Assembly: GCA_030789695.1 (NCBI GenBank)
Contig: CM061141.1
Span: forward strand, 200,249,600 to 200,313,599
Direction: 5' to 3'
DNA: 64,000 nucleotides
Origin: Scilla litardierei
Taxonomy: Eukaryota > Streptophyta > Magnoliopsida > Asparagales > Asparagaceae
The notes under the pieces are model-generated. The model was not told the DNA's origin. It did no database searches and saw only the letters and a program-made list of their open reading frames with translations. Shown piece by piece: positions 31,812 to 43,105 of this stretch (positions are counted from its first letter, which is position 1; every line of letters begins with the position of its first letter). The translations under genes and the position numbers were made by a program.

Positions 31812-31827
31812 ATATATATATCCCCCA
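31812..31827 (+). repeat. LINE-D target site duplication, right copy
   Basis: ATATATATATCCCCCA, matching 31368-31383. Confidence 0.8.
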
Positions 31828-32484
31828 CCAGTAAGATTTATACGTAAGTTCATTAATGTATCAGAAACTATTTAAAGTTACAACATATATGTTATAAGTT
31901 AGGGTTAAAATGGTTAGTTAATTCCTTAACTTGATGTTTTAGCAAATTCATTAACGCGGATCGAATCACACCTCTCACCATGATCACCTAGGCACCATGA
32001 ACGCTTATTTCAGGCAAGTGTGCATTTTGCAACCTTTTTAAATATTGTTACATTTAACTGCTACGTCAAGAATTGCTAGGTTTGCTTTATGTCATGTTGC
32101 ACATCACATTCGTACACTCTTGATTAAATGGTATTCGATGGAATGCATATTGATGGAACATATTGACGAAAAGGAATATCTAGAAATCATGAAATTGTGA
32201 ATTCATGCGCCCAAGAGGCGAAATCGTGAACTCGTGTGATATGACTAGGCTGGCTCGTGCTCCAGCACAAATCGTGGTTTTTTTCGTGATGTCATGTGAG
32301 TTGACAAACTAGTGCTTGTAATATGGATTAGGCTGGCTCGTGTTCCAGTAGAACACTTGGGTGGGGTAGTCCAATGTAGTATAGGCTGGAATGCTAGATT
32401 GCACTCTATTGGTGAACTTGACCGACACCTGACCGGGTCGGTGAGTATAGAGCCTCGAGTAGCTCCTGTTGGCTTGGGTGTAAT
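31828..32484 (+). repeat. Old giant-LTR fragment, left part
   Basis: Diverged plus-orientation copy of the E3-type LTR: about 31915-32484 aligns with the reverse complement of about 33350-34080 in E3. The alignment continues across E3 at 40758. Its left limit is lost at the LINE cluster. Confidence 0.75.
32480..32484 (+). repeat. E3 target site duplication, left copy
   Basis: GTAAT, matching 40753-40757. Confidence 0.93.
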
Positions 32485-32858
32485 TGTCACGCCCCGCTTC
32501 CCATTATACTTGGGAGCGAGGACGTGAGCGGGCCCGCTTGGGCTGGAGCGGTGAACTCCAACCCAATAAGCGTCTGTGGGTAGACCGTAATCAGGTTCTT
32601 GCATTCAAACTCGGAACAAAAAGGAAATTTCATTATCATTATATCGATGCCCAGATTTACAAGTACACAAATAAGGCCAACTTGGCCATTAGATACAGAA
32701 ACGCAAACAGAATTACACTTGAATATAAATACAACAAATATTATTCTTAAGCAGCGATGCGAAGGCACGTTGTTCTCCAGCGGCAGATCTCAGCGTCTGG
32801 GCACCCTGGTCAAGCTGCTCAGTCTCAAGCCTTGCTCCTCTGCAAATCTGTCTAATAC

Positions 32859-32895
32859 CTAACGTATATTTCACAAACAAGGAAATATACGTCAG
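32859..32895 (-). other. Conserved LTR stem-loop, E3 copy 1
   Basis: Arms 32859-32872 and 32882-32895 (GAAATATACGTCAG) pair over 14 bp with one G-U type exception and a 9-nt loop. Counterparts are at 37235-37271, 41311-41347, 43541-43578, 54603-54643 and 61024-61064. Confidence 0.8.
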
Positions 32896-33074
32896 CGAGG
32901 GTCGCTCGGCAAGATTTAAAAAAAATGTTAGTAATAAATGACCCTCGGCAAGGTGATAATATGGTTTTCAAAGCTTAAGGAGATGAGGAACACAATATCC
33001 TTTCAACGAGTTGAAACATAGCATCAGAAGGGCACATAAGAGCGTAAGCAATGTGTAATGTGCAAAATGGTGAG

Positions 33075-33215
33075 CAGGCGAAGTGTAGTGTGCAAGTAGC
33101 AAACACCGCAAGTGTAGTGTGTAAAGTAAACTGGCATGGAGTGTAGTGTGCACAGCAAAAGTAGTGACAAGTGTAGTGTGTACAGCAAAAGTAGTGACAA
33201 GTGTAGTGTGTACAG
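33075..33215. repeat. GTGTAGTGTG tandem repeats in the E3 LTR
   Basis: About five units of roughly 25-32 bp with the core AGTGTAGTGTGTACAGCAAA. They recur in the second LTR (about 37455-37595) and, expanded and diverged, in the old LTR (about 40910-41165, complement). Confidence 0.8.
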
Positions 33216-36200
33216 CAATTGTCAATCGTGGCAATAATTTTAGCAGTTTACACTGTAGCATCAGCTGAGGTAAAGGAAAGGGTGCATCAATCAATCAATC
33301 AATCTCCTATCTAGTGACAAGCCCAGTGTCTGAGGGGGAGGTGACCAGCATCACACCCAAGTCGACGGGAGCTACCCATGACTCTATACTCACCGACCCG
33401 GCCAGGTGTCGGTCAAGTTCACGACTAGAGTGTAATCCAGCTTTCCAGCCTCTACTACACTAGACTACCCCACCCAAGTGTTCTTGCTGGAACACGAGCC
33501 AGCCTAATCCATATTACAAGCACGCCCGAGTTTGTCAACTTGCATGACATCACGATTTCACGATCTCGCCTCTTGGGCGCACGATTCATAATTTCATGAT
33601 TTTTCTCAAGTTATGTCATTCCGTAATTGCCCGAAGGCCCAATGATCCGTAAATTGTCCGAAGACCCAAATATCTGTAATTGCCCCGAGGGCTCGGTTTT
33701 TACAATTCGATAGGGTGCACATCACATGATAAATCGAATGACAAGAAAGAATAGCATTTCATGTGTATCGTTTAAGTGCTAAAACAACCAATACATTAAA
33801 AGGATTCATTAAAGACTTTTTCGAATATGAAAGTTGCTTACTAGGCAGTACCAAAGATGTGCGTTACTTTTTAAGTTTAGTACACGATAAAATACTTGTG
33901 TCTTGGAAAAAGTCTGAAGAAAGTAATATACTTGCGCCATCAAAAGTTGTAGGAAAGAAACCATACATTTGCAGGTTGTATATACTTGCCTGATGAAGCG
34001 TTTCTGGGGTCCACGCGGTCGTAAGAGAGACGTGAATATATCTGCGTTAACGGATTATTAACATCAAGCCAAGGGATTATTAACTATATAAATTTACATT
34101 GCTATATATAGGCTAACCTTCAATTTACAATCTAATATATATGTATTACAAGTGTTATTAACAAGAACTAACTAAACTAACTTGTACTAATATTAGTTAT
34201 ATAATACATATATAACAAGTCACTGTCCCTATCAAAATTTAATATATGTATTGTTATCACCCAGCCTATAAGCTTATTAAAGACATATGACCCTATACAA
34301 AATAAGTGCACTGTTCATTACCCTATCTACCGTACTAACATTTGAATTGAGTCAATAATATTGGCTCCTGGGTATGATAGCCTTAATATTAAAATTATGG
34401 GAGCTTACAGTCTCAATGTGCACATTCTCCCTCATTGCTTGAAGGTGGGAGTCGGGGCTTCGTGGCGAGGCAGTGGACCCGAACGGAGGGGGCCGGCGAG
34501 ATTGGTCGGCGGGGTTTGGTGGTTCGAAGCGGCAAAGGAGAGCCGGTGAGGGCGAGGGAGAGTCCGAGGCGACATGAGGATCGAACGATGGAGCGCGGCG
34601 ATCCCAGGCGGCGGGTTACCGGATCTGGGCAACAGATCCGACGATCTGAAGGCGGCAGGGTGGAGGCGACTCCGTGCGGCCTCGGAGGGGCTGGAGAGAG
34701 AGGGGGGTTGCAGATCGGCGTGGCGGGCGGATCCGGAGTTCGGGGTGAACGGCTCCTAGCGGTGGACGGGCGGAGTCGACGGTGGTGGGCGGTGAGATCT
34801 GCGGGATCTGATGGCGGCGGTGACGGCTTCGACCCGACGATCGGCGGTGGCTTCGGGCGTTGTTGGGCGGAGGCGAGATCGGCCGGCGGGCTGGGTTGCT
34901 GTCCTCTGTTCCGAACAGAGGAAAGGGGGCGGAACAGAGGTGAGCGGATCGGGGAAGGAGGGTGACGCCGGCGGGTTGTGGGCTGCTCCGAGGAGATCTG
35001 GGCGGTGGATTTTGCGAGGGGGAGGCGGCGGCCTTGGGTTGTCGCGTGGGCATGGGGGTGTGCTGCGGCCACTGCGTGATGGGGAGGAGATGGCCGGCGT
35101 GGCTGTAGGGTCGCGGGTCAAGGTGGGGAGAGGAGGCATCGGGCTTGCTTTCGAGGCTGAGGAAGGAGTTGGGCTGCCGGCTGTTGCAAGGTGATGGGTT
35201 GCGGAAGAAGATATGAGGAGGAGAAGAGGGCTGCGTGCGTGGCTGTGAGGCGTGGATGCGGCGTGGCAGGGATCGGGCGGTAGATGATGCGGCTAGGAGG
35301 AGGGTGGCTCTGTTTTGCAAAGCAGGGGCGATGGGTTTCAGGAGCTTGCGAGGTGCTCTTGGGGATCCGGCGGGTGATCTGAGAAGGGGAGGGTGGCGGT
35401 CGGCGGACGAGGCCACGGTGGCAAGCATCGGGATGAGCGGTAGGTTCTGTTGTAGGAGGAGGAAAGTGGAGGGGAAACAGCTCGAGGCGAGGGGGTCGTT
35501 GGCCCTGTGGTGTCGAAGGTGGGTCGCTGTGGGATGGTCGAACGGGCGGTGATGGAAGGAGGGCTTGGATGGGGATGCAGGCGCTTCGGGTCGGAGGAAA
35601 GGAAGGGGAGAGAAGGGTTGTACGGTTTAAAAGATAAAGGCCTGGGTTGATGAAAGAGTAAATAGAGAGCTGTGTGTTGCGTGGGGGCCTAAGGTAGGGT
35701 TTAAGGAGAAATTAGTAAGGGTTATAAAAGGAAATAGGCAAAAGATGAAAATGATTTCTCGTAATAATTATTGAAGAATTATTATTTAGGTTTAATAAGA
35801 AATTTTTCGAATGACAACCATTAATTAGGAAAGTTTTAAAACATATTAATAATTAGGGAATTAAAGCTAGTAATTTAGGAAGTTTGAATACATACTATTC
35901 ATTAGGGAAAGTAAGTAGAGGGAAGTTTGAAAATTATAATTAATAGAGAGTGATTATTTGGTTTTAAATGAGAGGAAACTTCCAAATTAGCTATAATTTA
36001 ATCAGGGTATAAAAAGGGAAACTATTTGAATTTCAATTTGAAATGGAGATTAAAAGCATTTTAAAAACGATTATAATAAAGGGTTTAAATAAGGGAACGG
36101 TTTGAAATCCCATTAATAGTATTAGTAGTAAATGAGTCTATTTATTTAAATTTTGAAATTTGAATTCGAAAATAAAATTTAAACTAATTATAATGATATT

Positions 36201-36377
36201 TCCAAAATAATTATAGAAAGGATTTTATTCTAGTAGTTTAAAACAAACATGATAATAACAAGTATGAAAAGTATAAGTGGATACAGGTACGGGGAACAAA
36301 ATGTCTAACATCGGATACGAGGGAAAATATACGAGAGAAAATACAGGTATAATGTATCGATAAAACTGGTCGTTACA

Positions 36378-36860
36378 TCCTTCACAACTTATAAAAATTC
36401 CGTCCTCGGAATTTCTTAAGCTAGATAAGGATCTAGGGACACTTGATGGACGAAGGATGAAAGTGAAATCATAATATCAAGAAGGCAAATGACATGTAGA
36501 GGAAGGAAACTGTTGATCTGAAAAGTCTAAGATAGGAACGATTTCGATCAAACGATACCTAGGATAAGACAAGGTCAAGTTAGGCATATCCATGATAGAA
36601 ATCATCAAATTTGAAGATAGGATAGGACTCAGATGTTATCGTTCGTCACCAGCTCGTCATCTCTAACTTCCTCAATGACCATAGAGAACTTCCGTTGGAT
36701 CCATCTTCGTTTCGAGTGTGTGGTCTACCTGCCAAACTGCAAAAGAAACAAGATAACATTTGCGTACAATGTCTATCTAGACAATCTGGCTAATAATGAC
36801 ATCCCTATTGTTCCGAGTAATTTGTAGAATGCATGACCTGCATGGGCCACCACTAAAACC
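36378..36860 (-). other. E3 interior
   Basis: 483 bp with no coding domain. On the minus strand it begins GGTTTTAGTGGTGGCCCATG directly after the LTR, identical to the start of the E4 interior (55035 on), and ends with a purine-rich stretch before the 3' LTR. These are the candidate PBS and PPT. Confidence 0.7.
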
Positions 36861-39800
36861 TGTCACGCCCCGCTTCCCATTATACTTGGGAGCGAGGACG
36901 TGAGCGGGCCCGCTTGGGCTGGAGCGGTGAACTCCAACCCAATAAGCGTCTGTGGGTAGACCGTAATCAGGTTCTTGCATTCAAACTCGGAACAAAAAGG
37001 AAATTTCATTATCATTATATCGATGCCCAGATTTACAAGTACACAAATAAGGCCAACTTGGCCATTAGATACAGAAACGCAAACAGAATTACACTTGAAT
37101 ATAAATACAACAAATATTATTCTTAAGCAGCGATGCGAAGGCACGTTGTTCTCCAGCGGCAGATCTCAGCGTCTGGGCACCCTGGTCAAGCTGCTCAGTC
37201 TCAAGCCTTGCTCCTCTGCAAATCTGTCTAATACCTAACATATATTTCACAAACAAGGAAATATACGTCAGCGAGGGTCGCTCGGCAAGATTTTAAAAAA
37301 TGTTAGTAATAAATGACCCTCGGCAAGGTGATAATATGGTTTTCAAAGCTTAAGGAGATGAGGAACACAATATCCTTTCAACGAGTTGAAACATAGCATC
37401 AGAAGGGCACATAAGAGCGTAAGCAATGTGTAATGTGCAAAATGGTGAGCAGGCGAAGTGTAGTGTGCAAGTAGCAAACACTGCAAGGTGTAGTGTGTAA
37501 AGTAAACTGGCATGGAGTGTAGTGTGCACAGCAAAAGTAGTGACAAGTGTAGTGTGTACAGCAAAAGTAGTGACAAGTGTAGTGTGTACAGCAATAGTCA
37601 ATCGTGGCAATAATTTTAGCAGTTTACACTGTAGCATCAGCTGAGGTAAAGGAAAGGGTGCATCAATCAATCAATCAATCTCCTATCTAGTGACAAGCCC
37701 AGTGTCTGAGGGGGAGGTGACCAGCATCACACCCAAGTCGACGGGAGCTACCCGTGACTCTATACTCACCGACCCGGCCAGGTGTCGGTCAAGTTCACGA
37801 CTAGAGTGTAATCCAGCTTTCCAGCCTCTACTACACTAGACTACCCCACCCAAGTGTTCTTGCTGGAACACGAGCCAGCCTAATCCATATTACAAGCACG
37901 CCCGAGTTTGTCAACTTGCATGACATCACGATTTCACGATCTCGCCTCTTGGGCGCACGATTCATAATTTCATGATTTTTCTCAAGTTATGTCATTCCGT
38001 AATTGCCCAAAGGCCCAATGATCCGTAAATTGTCCGAAGACCCAAATATCTGTAATTGCCCCGAGGGCTCGGTTTTCACAATTCGATAGGGTGCACATCA
38101 CATGATAAATCGAATGACAAGAAAAATAGCATTTCATATGTATCGTTTAAGTGCTAAAACAACCAATACATTAAAAGGATTCATTAAAGACTTTTTCAAA
38201 TATGAAAGTTGCTTACTAGGCAGTACCAAAGATGTGCATTACTTTTTAAGTTTAGTACACGATAAAATACTTGCGTCTGGGAAAAAGTCTGAAGAAAGTA
38301 ATATACTTGCGCCATCAAAAGTTGTAGGAAAGAAACCATACATTTACAGGTTGTATATACTTGCCTGATGAAGCGTTTCTGGGGTCCACGCGGTCGTAAG
38401 AGAGACGTGAATATATCTGCGTTAACGGATTATTAACATCAAGCCAAGGGATTATTAACTATATAAATTTACATTGCTATATATAGGCTAACCTTCAATT
38501 TACAATCTAATATATATGTATTACAAGTGTTATTAACAAGAACTAACTAAACTAACTTGTACTAATATTAGTTATATAATACATATATAACAAGTCACTG
38601 TCCCTATCAAAATTTAATATATGTATTGTTATCACCCAGCCTATAAGCTTATTAAAGACATATGACCCTATACAAAATAAGTGCACTGTTCATTACCCTA
38701 TCTACCGTACTAACATTTGAATTGAGTCAATAATATTGGCTCCTGGGTATGATAGCCTTAATATTAAAATTATGGGAGCTTACAGTCTCAATGTGCACAT
38801 TCTCCCTCGTTGCTTGAAGGTGGGAGTCGGGGCTTCGTGGCGAGGCAGTGGACCCGAACGGAGGGGGCCGGCGAGATTGGTCGACTGGGTTTGGTGGTTC
38901 GAAGCGGCAAAGGAGAGCCGGTGAGGGCGAGGGAGAGTCTGAGGCGACGTGAGGATCGAACGATGGAGCGCGGCGATCCCAGGCGACGGGCTACCGGATC
39001 TGGGCGACAGATCCGACGATCTGAAGGCGGCAAGGTGGAGGCGACTCCGTACGGCCTCGGAGGGGCTGGAGAGAGAGAGGGGGGTTGCAGATCGGCGTGG
39101 CGGGCGGATCAGGAGTTCGGGGTGAACGGCTCCTAGCGGTGGACGGACGGAGTCGACAGCGGTGGGCGGTGAGATCTGCGGGATCTGATGGCGGCGGTGA
39201 CGGCTTCGACCCGACGAGCGGCGGTGGCTTCGGGCGTTGTTGGGCGGAGGCGAGATCGGCCGGCGGGCTGGGTTGCTGTCCTCTGTTCCGAACAGAGGAA
39301 AGGGGGCGGAACAGAGGTGAGCGGATCGGGGAAGGAGGGTGACGCCGGCGGGTTGTGGGCTGCTATGAGGAGATCTGGACGGTGGATTTTGCGAGGGGGA
39401 GGCGGCGGCCTTGGGTTGTCGCGTGGGCATGGGGGTGTGCTGCGGCCACTGCGTGATGGGGAGGAGATGGCCGGCGTGGCTGTTGGATCACGGGTCAAGG
39501 TGGGGAGAGGAGGCATCGGGCTTGCTTTCGAGGCTGAGGAAGGAGTTGGGCTACCGGCAGTTGCATGGTGATGGGTTGCGGAAGAAGATAGGAGGAGAAG
39601 AGGGCTGCGTGCATGGCTGTGAGGCGTGGATGCGGCGTGGCAGGGATCGGGCGGTAGATGATGCGGCTAGGAGGAGGGTGGCTCTGTTTTGCAAAGCAGG
39701 GGCGATGGGTTTCAGGAGCTTGCGAGGTGCTCTTGGGGATCCGACGGGTGATCTGAGAAGGGGAGGGTGGCGGTCGACGGACGAGGCCACGGTGGCAAGC

Positions 39801-40752
39801 ATCGGGATGAGCGGTAGGTTCTGTTGTAGGAGGAGGAAAGAGGAGGGGAAACAGATCGAGGCGAGGGGGTCGTTGGCCTTGTGGTGTCGAAGGTGGGTCG
39901 CTGTGGGATGGTCGAACGGGCGGTGATGGAAGGAGGGCTTGGATGGGGATGCAGGCGCTTCGGGTCGGAGGAAAGGAAGGGGAGAGAAGGGTTGTACGGT
40001 TTAAAAGATAAAGGCCTGGGTTGATGAAAGAGTAAATAGAGAGCTGTGTGTTGCGTGGGGGCCTAAGGTAGGGTTTAAGGAGAAATTAGTAAGGGTTATA
40101 AAAGGAAATAGGCAAAAGATGAAAATGATTTCTCGTAATAATTATTGAAGAATTATTATTTAGGTTTAATAAGAAAGTTTTCGAATGACAACCATTAATT
40201 AGGAAAGTTTTAAAACATATTAATAATTAGGGAATTAAAGCTAGTAATTTAGGAAGTTTGAATACATACTATTCATTAGGGAAAGTAAGTAGAGGGAAGT
40301 TTGAAAATTATAATTAATAGAGAGTGATTATTTGGTTTTAAATGAGAGGAAACTTCCAAATTAGCTATAATTTAATCAGGGTATAAAAAGGGAAACTATT
40401 TGAATTTCAATTTGAAATGGAGATTAAAAACATTTTAAAAATGATTATAATAAAGGGTTTAAATAAGGGAACGGTTTGAAATCCCATTAATAGTATTAGT
40501 AGTAAATGAGTCTATTTATTTAAATTTTGAAATTTGAATTCGAAAATAAAATTTAAACTAATTATAATGATATTTCCAAAATAATTATAGAAAGGATTTT
40601 ATTCTAGTAGTTTAAAACAAACATGATAATAACAAGTATGAAAAGTATAAGTGGATACAGGTACGGGGAACAAAATGTCTAACATCGGATACGAGGGAAA
40701 AATATACGAGAGAAAATACAGGTATAATGTACCGATAAAACTGGTTGTTACA
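36861..40752 (-). repeat. E3 LTR (5' LTR in element orientation)
   Basis: 3,892 bp, collinear with 32485-36377. The stem-loop is at 37235-37271. Confidence 0.92.
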
Positions 40753-40757
40753 GTAAT
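40753..40757 (+). repeat. E3 target site duplication, right copy
   Basis: GTAAT, matching 32480-32484. Confidence 0.93.
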
Positions 40758-41727
40758 GCTTCTCACTTCCCCATCAGACATTGGGCTTTTCACTAAGCAC
40801 ACTTGATTGATTGTCACGTTCTTTTACTCATGTTGTTACTATTGAGGATTGTGTACTCTGCTAGTTACTCCTACCTTGTTTGTGTACTAATGACATGCTT
40901 ATTGTTGTATACACTACACTTTCCTTGCCACGCTTGTTGCTGTACCCACCACACTTGCCATGCTTACTGCTGTACACACCACACTTGCCATGTTTATTGA
41001 TGTACACACCACACGTGTCATGCTTATTACTGTACACACCACACACTTGCCATGCTTATTACTGTACACATTAAACCTTGCCATGTTCGCTACTTTGCAC
41101 ACTACACTTTACTTGATCACTGCTTTGCACACTACACTTGCCATGCCACTGTTTGTGCACTACGCTTGACGTGCTCATATGTTTCTTACGCTGCCATGCT
41201 TTAACTATTGTAATTTCTATTTCGTCACTCATTTTGCCATGAAATGGTTTTTTGAAAACCTTGCCGAGGGTCAACCTTCTTAATACTTTAATCTTGCTGA
41301 GCGACCCTCGCTGACGTATATTTCTTGTCTTGTGAAATATATGTCAGGTATTAGACAAGTTTGCAGAGGAGTTTGCTTAGTGACTGAGCATGTTAATTAG
41401 GAGTGCCTTGCCGCTGAGTTTACCCACTAAGAAGCTTCGTACCCTCGCAGCATCTTTGTACCTATTACTCTTTCCAATATTTGTATGGGCTTTAGACCCT
41501 CTTTTCATTTCATACACTGTTGTAACCATTCTGAGACTTGAGATTATAATTAATTAAATTATCTGTGTTGTTTGAGTTGCATGCAATAATCTACAAGTTG
41601 TTATCACAGACGCTTAATGTGCTTAAACCAAGGAGGAAGAAAGGAAAAAGTACGCCTTCTTGTTTTAAGCACATGCAGACCCGCTTGCGTCCTCGTTCCC
41701 AAGTATAATGGGAAGCGGGGCGTGACA
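40758..41727 (+). repeat. Old giant-LTR fragment, right part
   Basis: Continues the plus-orientation LTR begun at 31828. It holds the expanded CACACTTGCCATGC tandem array (about 40910-41165) and the stem-loop (arms 41311-41324 and 41334-41347). It ends with the family terminus GGGAAGCGGGGCGTGACA at 41727. It is clearly more diverged than the two E3 LTRs are from each other. Confidence 0.8.
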
Positions 41728-41868
41728 TAAACCCTTACCATTAACCCTAACACTATTAACCCAAACCCAAACCCTAGCCATATTCCTAAACCCAACACTA
41801 ACCCATACCCAAACCCGAACCCAAACACTGACCCAAACCCTAACCCTAATCCTACCCCTAACCATTAG
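41728..41868. repeat. Degenerate telomere-like (CCCTAAA-type) tract
   Basis: About 140 bp of irregular AACCCTAAC, AACCCAAAC and AACCCTA units starting directly at the LTR end. Units are too degenerate for an active telomere. It is an interstitial tract or a chance-amplified microsatellite. Confidence 0.7.
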
Positions 41869-42290
41869 CAGATGGAAGGGTCGGAGGGGGGTGACATTTG
41901 GGGGGATTGGTGGAGGAGGATGTAGGATCGTCATGTTTGGTCAGAGGGGTCGCCGACAACCGCCATCACCCCAGTTCCCGCTCTCCACCTTCAAATCGGG
42001 AGGAGACGAGGGGAGTTGGGGCAGGGGCGGGGCGGGGCGGGGGCGGACTCCCCCTTCGACCCTGCCGCCGCCCCCTTCGACCACTATATTAATCATTTAG
42101 GGCTAAACCCGTCGAAATAGAAGTAGAATGCAAAAATTACCTTGTCATGCGTCGCGGTGGTGGCTGACGACGGATGTCGTTGTTGGCATCGGTGTCGTCC
42201 TCCCCCACTGAGGAACTCTCTCTGATCTCGATCTGGTCGGCTGAAATTTTGAGCGCGTGGGTGGGGCTCACGTGGGCTCCCCCCAATGTA
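41869..42290. other. GC-rich sequence of unclear origin
   Basis: G-rich then GC-rich sequence with short ORFs on both strands and no recognisable domain. It may belong to the interior of the CACTA element whose end lies at 42727. Confidence 0.4.
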
Positions 42291-42727
42291 GGTAAAAAAA
42301 TTTTGGATGGCAACAGACTATTAGCCACAGACATATCCGTGGCCGTTACTATTATGGGCCACGAAAATGTCACTGGCTAAAATGTTAAAGCCATAGAAAA
42401 TTTCTTTACCAATAAGTTGTGGTTGGAACTCTTTGGCCACGGACATATCTGTGTCCGTCAAAATTATTAGACATGGACATATCCCTAGCTAAAAAGTTAA
42501 GGCCACGGAATATTTATTCACCATTAATCTGTGGCTGAAAATATTTGGCCACGGACTTATTTGTGGCTGAAGGTAGACTAACGGTCACAGAAATTTCCGT
42601 GGCCAATATTCCGTGGGCAATTTTTTTTCCAGCCACGAAAATTTGGCCACGAAAAAATCTGTGGCCGTCGGCCACGGATTTTTCTGTGGCGTAATAGCTG
42701 TGGCTGCATATTCTTTTTCTACCAGTG
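42291..42727 (-). mobile_element. CACTA (En/Spm-like) transposon end
   Basis: The complement of the right edge reads CACTGGTAGAAAAAG, a CACTA-type terminus. Inward lie at least eight GGCCACGGA/CCGTGGCC subterminal repeats in both orientations, where the transposase normally binds. A 31-bp near-perfect inverted repeat (42653-42683) is part of this. The other end and any transposase gene are not seen, so this is a remnant or an edge that replaced the left part of the copia element. Confidence 0.75.
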
Positions 42728-43100
42728 AATAATGGATGAAGATTAAAATTTTTGAATTTTTTACAAAATATTGTAAATTCTTCAAATGCATCATTTTCAT
42801 GCTTCAAAAATAATACCCAAATATATCTTGAATAATCATCAACAATTATAAATGCATATTTATTTCCATTTAAAGAAACTATTCTAGAAGGACCAAATAA
42901 ATCCAAATGTAAAAGTTCAAGAGGTCTTTTTCTATAAATAGCATCTTTTAATTTAAAAGAAGATTTATACATTTTACCTTGTTGACATGCATCACAAAAT
43001 TGTGTGTGATTGAAAGATATATTTGGCATTCCAAAAACTAACTTATGTTTTGAAATACATGTCAAATGTTTAAAATTAGTGTGTCCAAAACGTTTGTACC
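42728..43100 (-). pseudogene. Minus copia: GAG-pre-integrase and integrase N-terminal part
   Basis: Minus-strand frame with FGHTNFKHL, FCDACQQGKMYKSSF (the HHCC zinc-binding part of integrase) and HLDLFGPSR, then IIVDDYSRYIWV with the first catalytic Asp. It ends at the CACTA junction soon after NFNLHPLF, before the second Asp and the Glu. Integrase would insert element DNA into the host genome; this copy cannot. The upstream frame continues on the other side of the solo LTR. Confidence 0.9.
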
Positions 43101-43105
43101 ATAAT
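43101..43105 (+). repeat. Solo-LTR target site duplication, left copy
   Basis: ATAAT, matching 45515-45519. Confidence 0.92.

Larger units (their letters stand above)
32485..36377 (-). repeat. E3 LTR (3' LTR in element orientation)
   Basis: 3,893 bp. It contains the conserved stem-loop at 32859-32895, a GTGTAGTGTG tandem repeat region (about 33075-33215), an AT-rich middle and a GC-rich segment (about 34440-35600). Open frames of up to 270 codons in the GC-rich part exist on both strands and are low in complexity, so I do not call a gene. Confidence 0.92.
32485..40752 (-). mobile_element. E3: giant-LTR non-autonomous retrotransposon (LTRs 3.89 kb, interior 483 bp)
   Basis: Two direct repeats of 3,893 and 3,892 bp flank only 483 bp, so LTRs make up about 94% of the element. 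Ends are TGTCACGCCCCG and GGTCGTTACA, and the 5-bp target duplication is perfect. The minus orientation is inferred because the interior next to the TGTAACGACC end reads, in complement, as a CCGAGGACGGAAT stretch and a purine-rich tract like that before the 3' LTR of E4. No protein domain is encoded. The LTRs differ by about 1-1.5% by eye. Confidence 0.9.

Noticed and set aside
33024..33294. Leu/Thr/His-rich ORFs on the minus strand near 33000-33290 and 37343-37670
   Set aside because: They are translations of the GTGTAGTGTG tandem repeat in the E3 LTR.
34413..35552. Long overlapping ORFs on both strands in the GC-rich part of the E3 LTR (up to 270 codons)
   Set aside because: Composition is Ser/Pro/Arg/Gly repeats on both strands, with no domain. 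The second LTR breaks the same frames differently. This is GC bias, not a host gene.
41728..41868. A true chromosome end
   Set aside because: The tract is short, degenerate and flanked by transposons on both sides.
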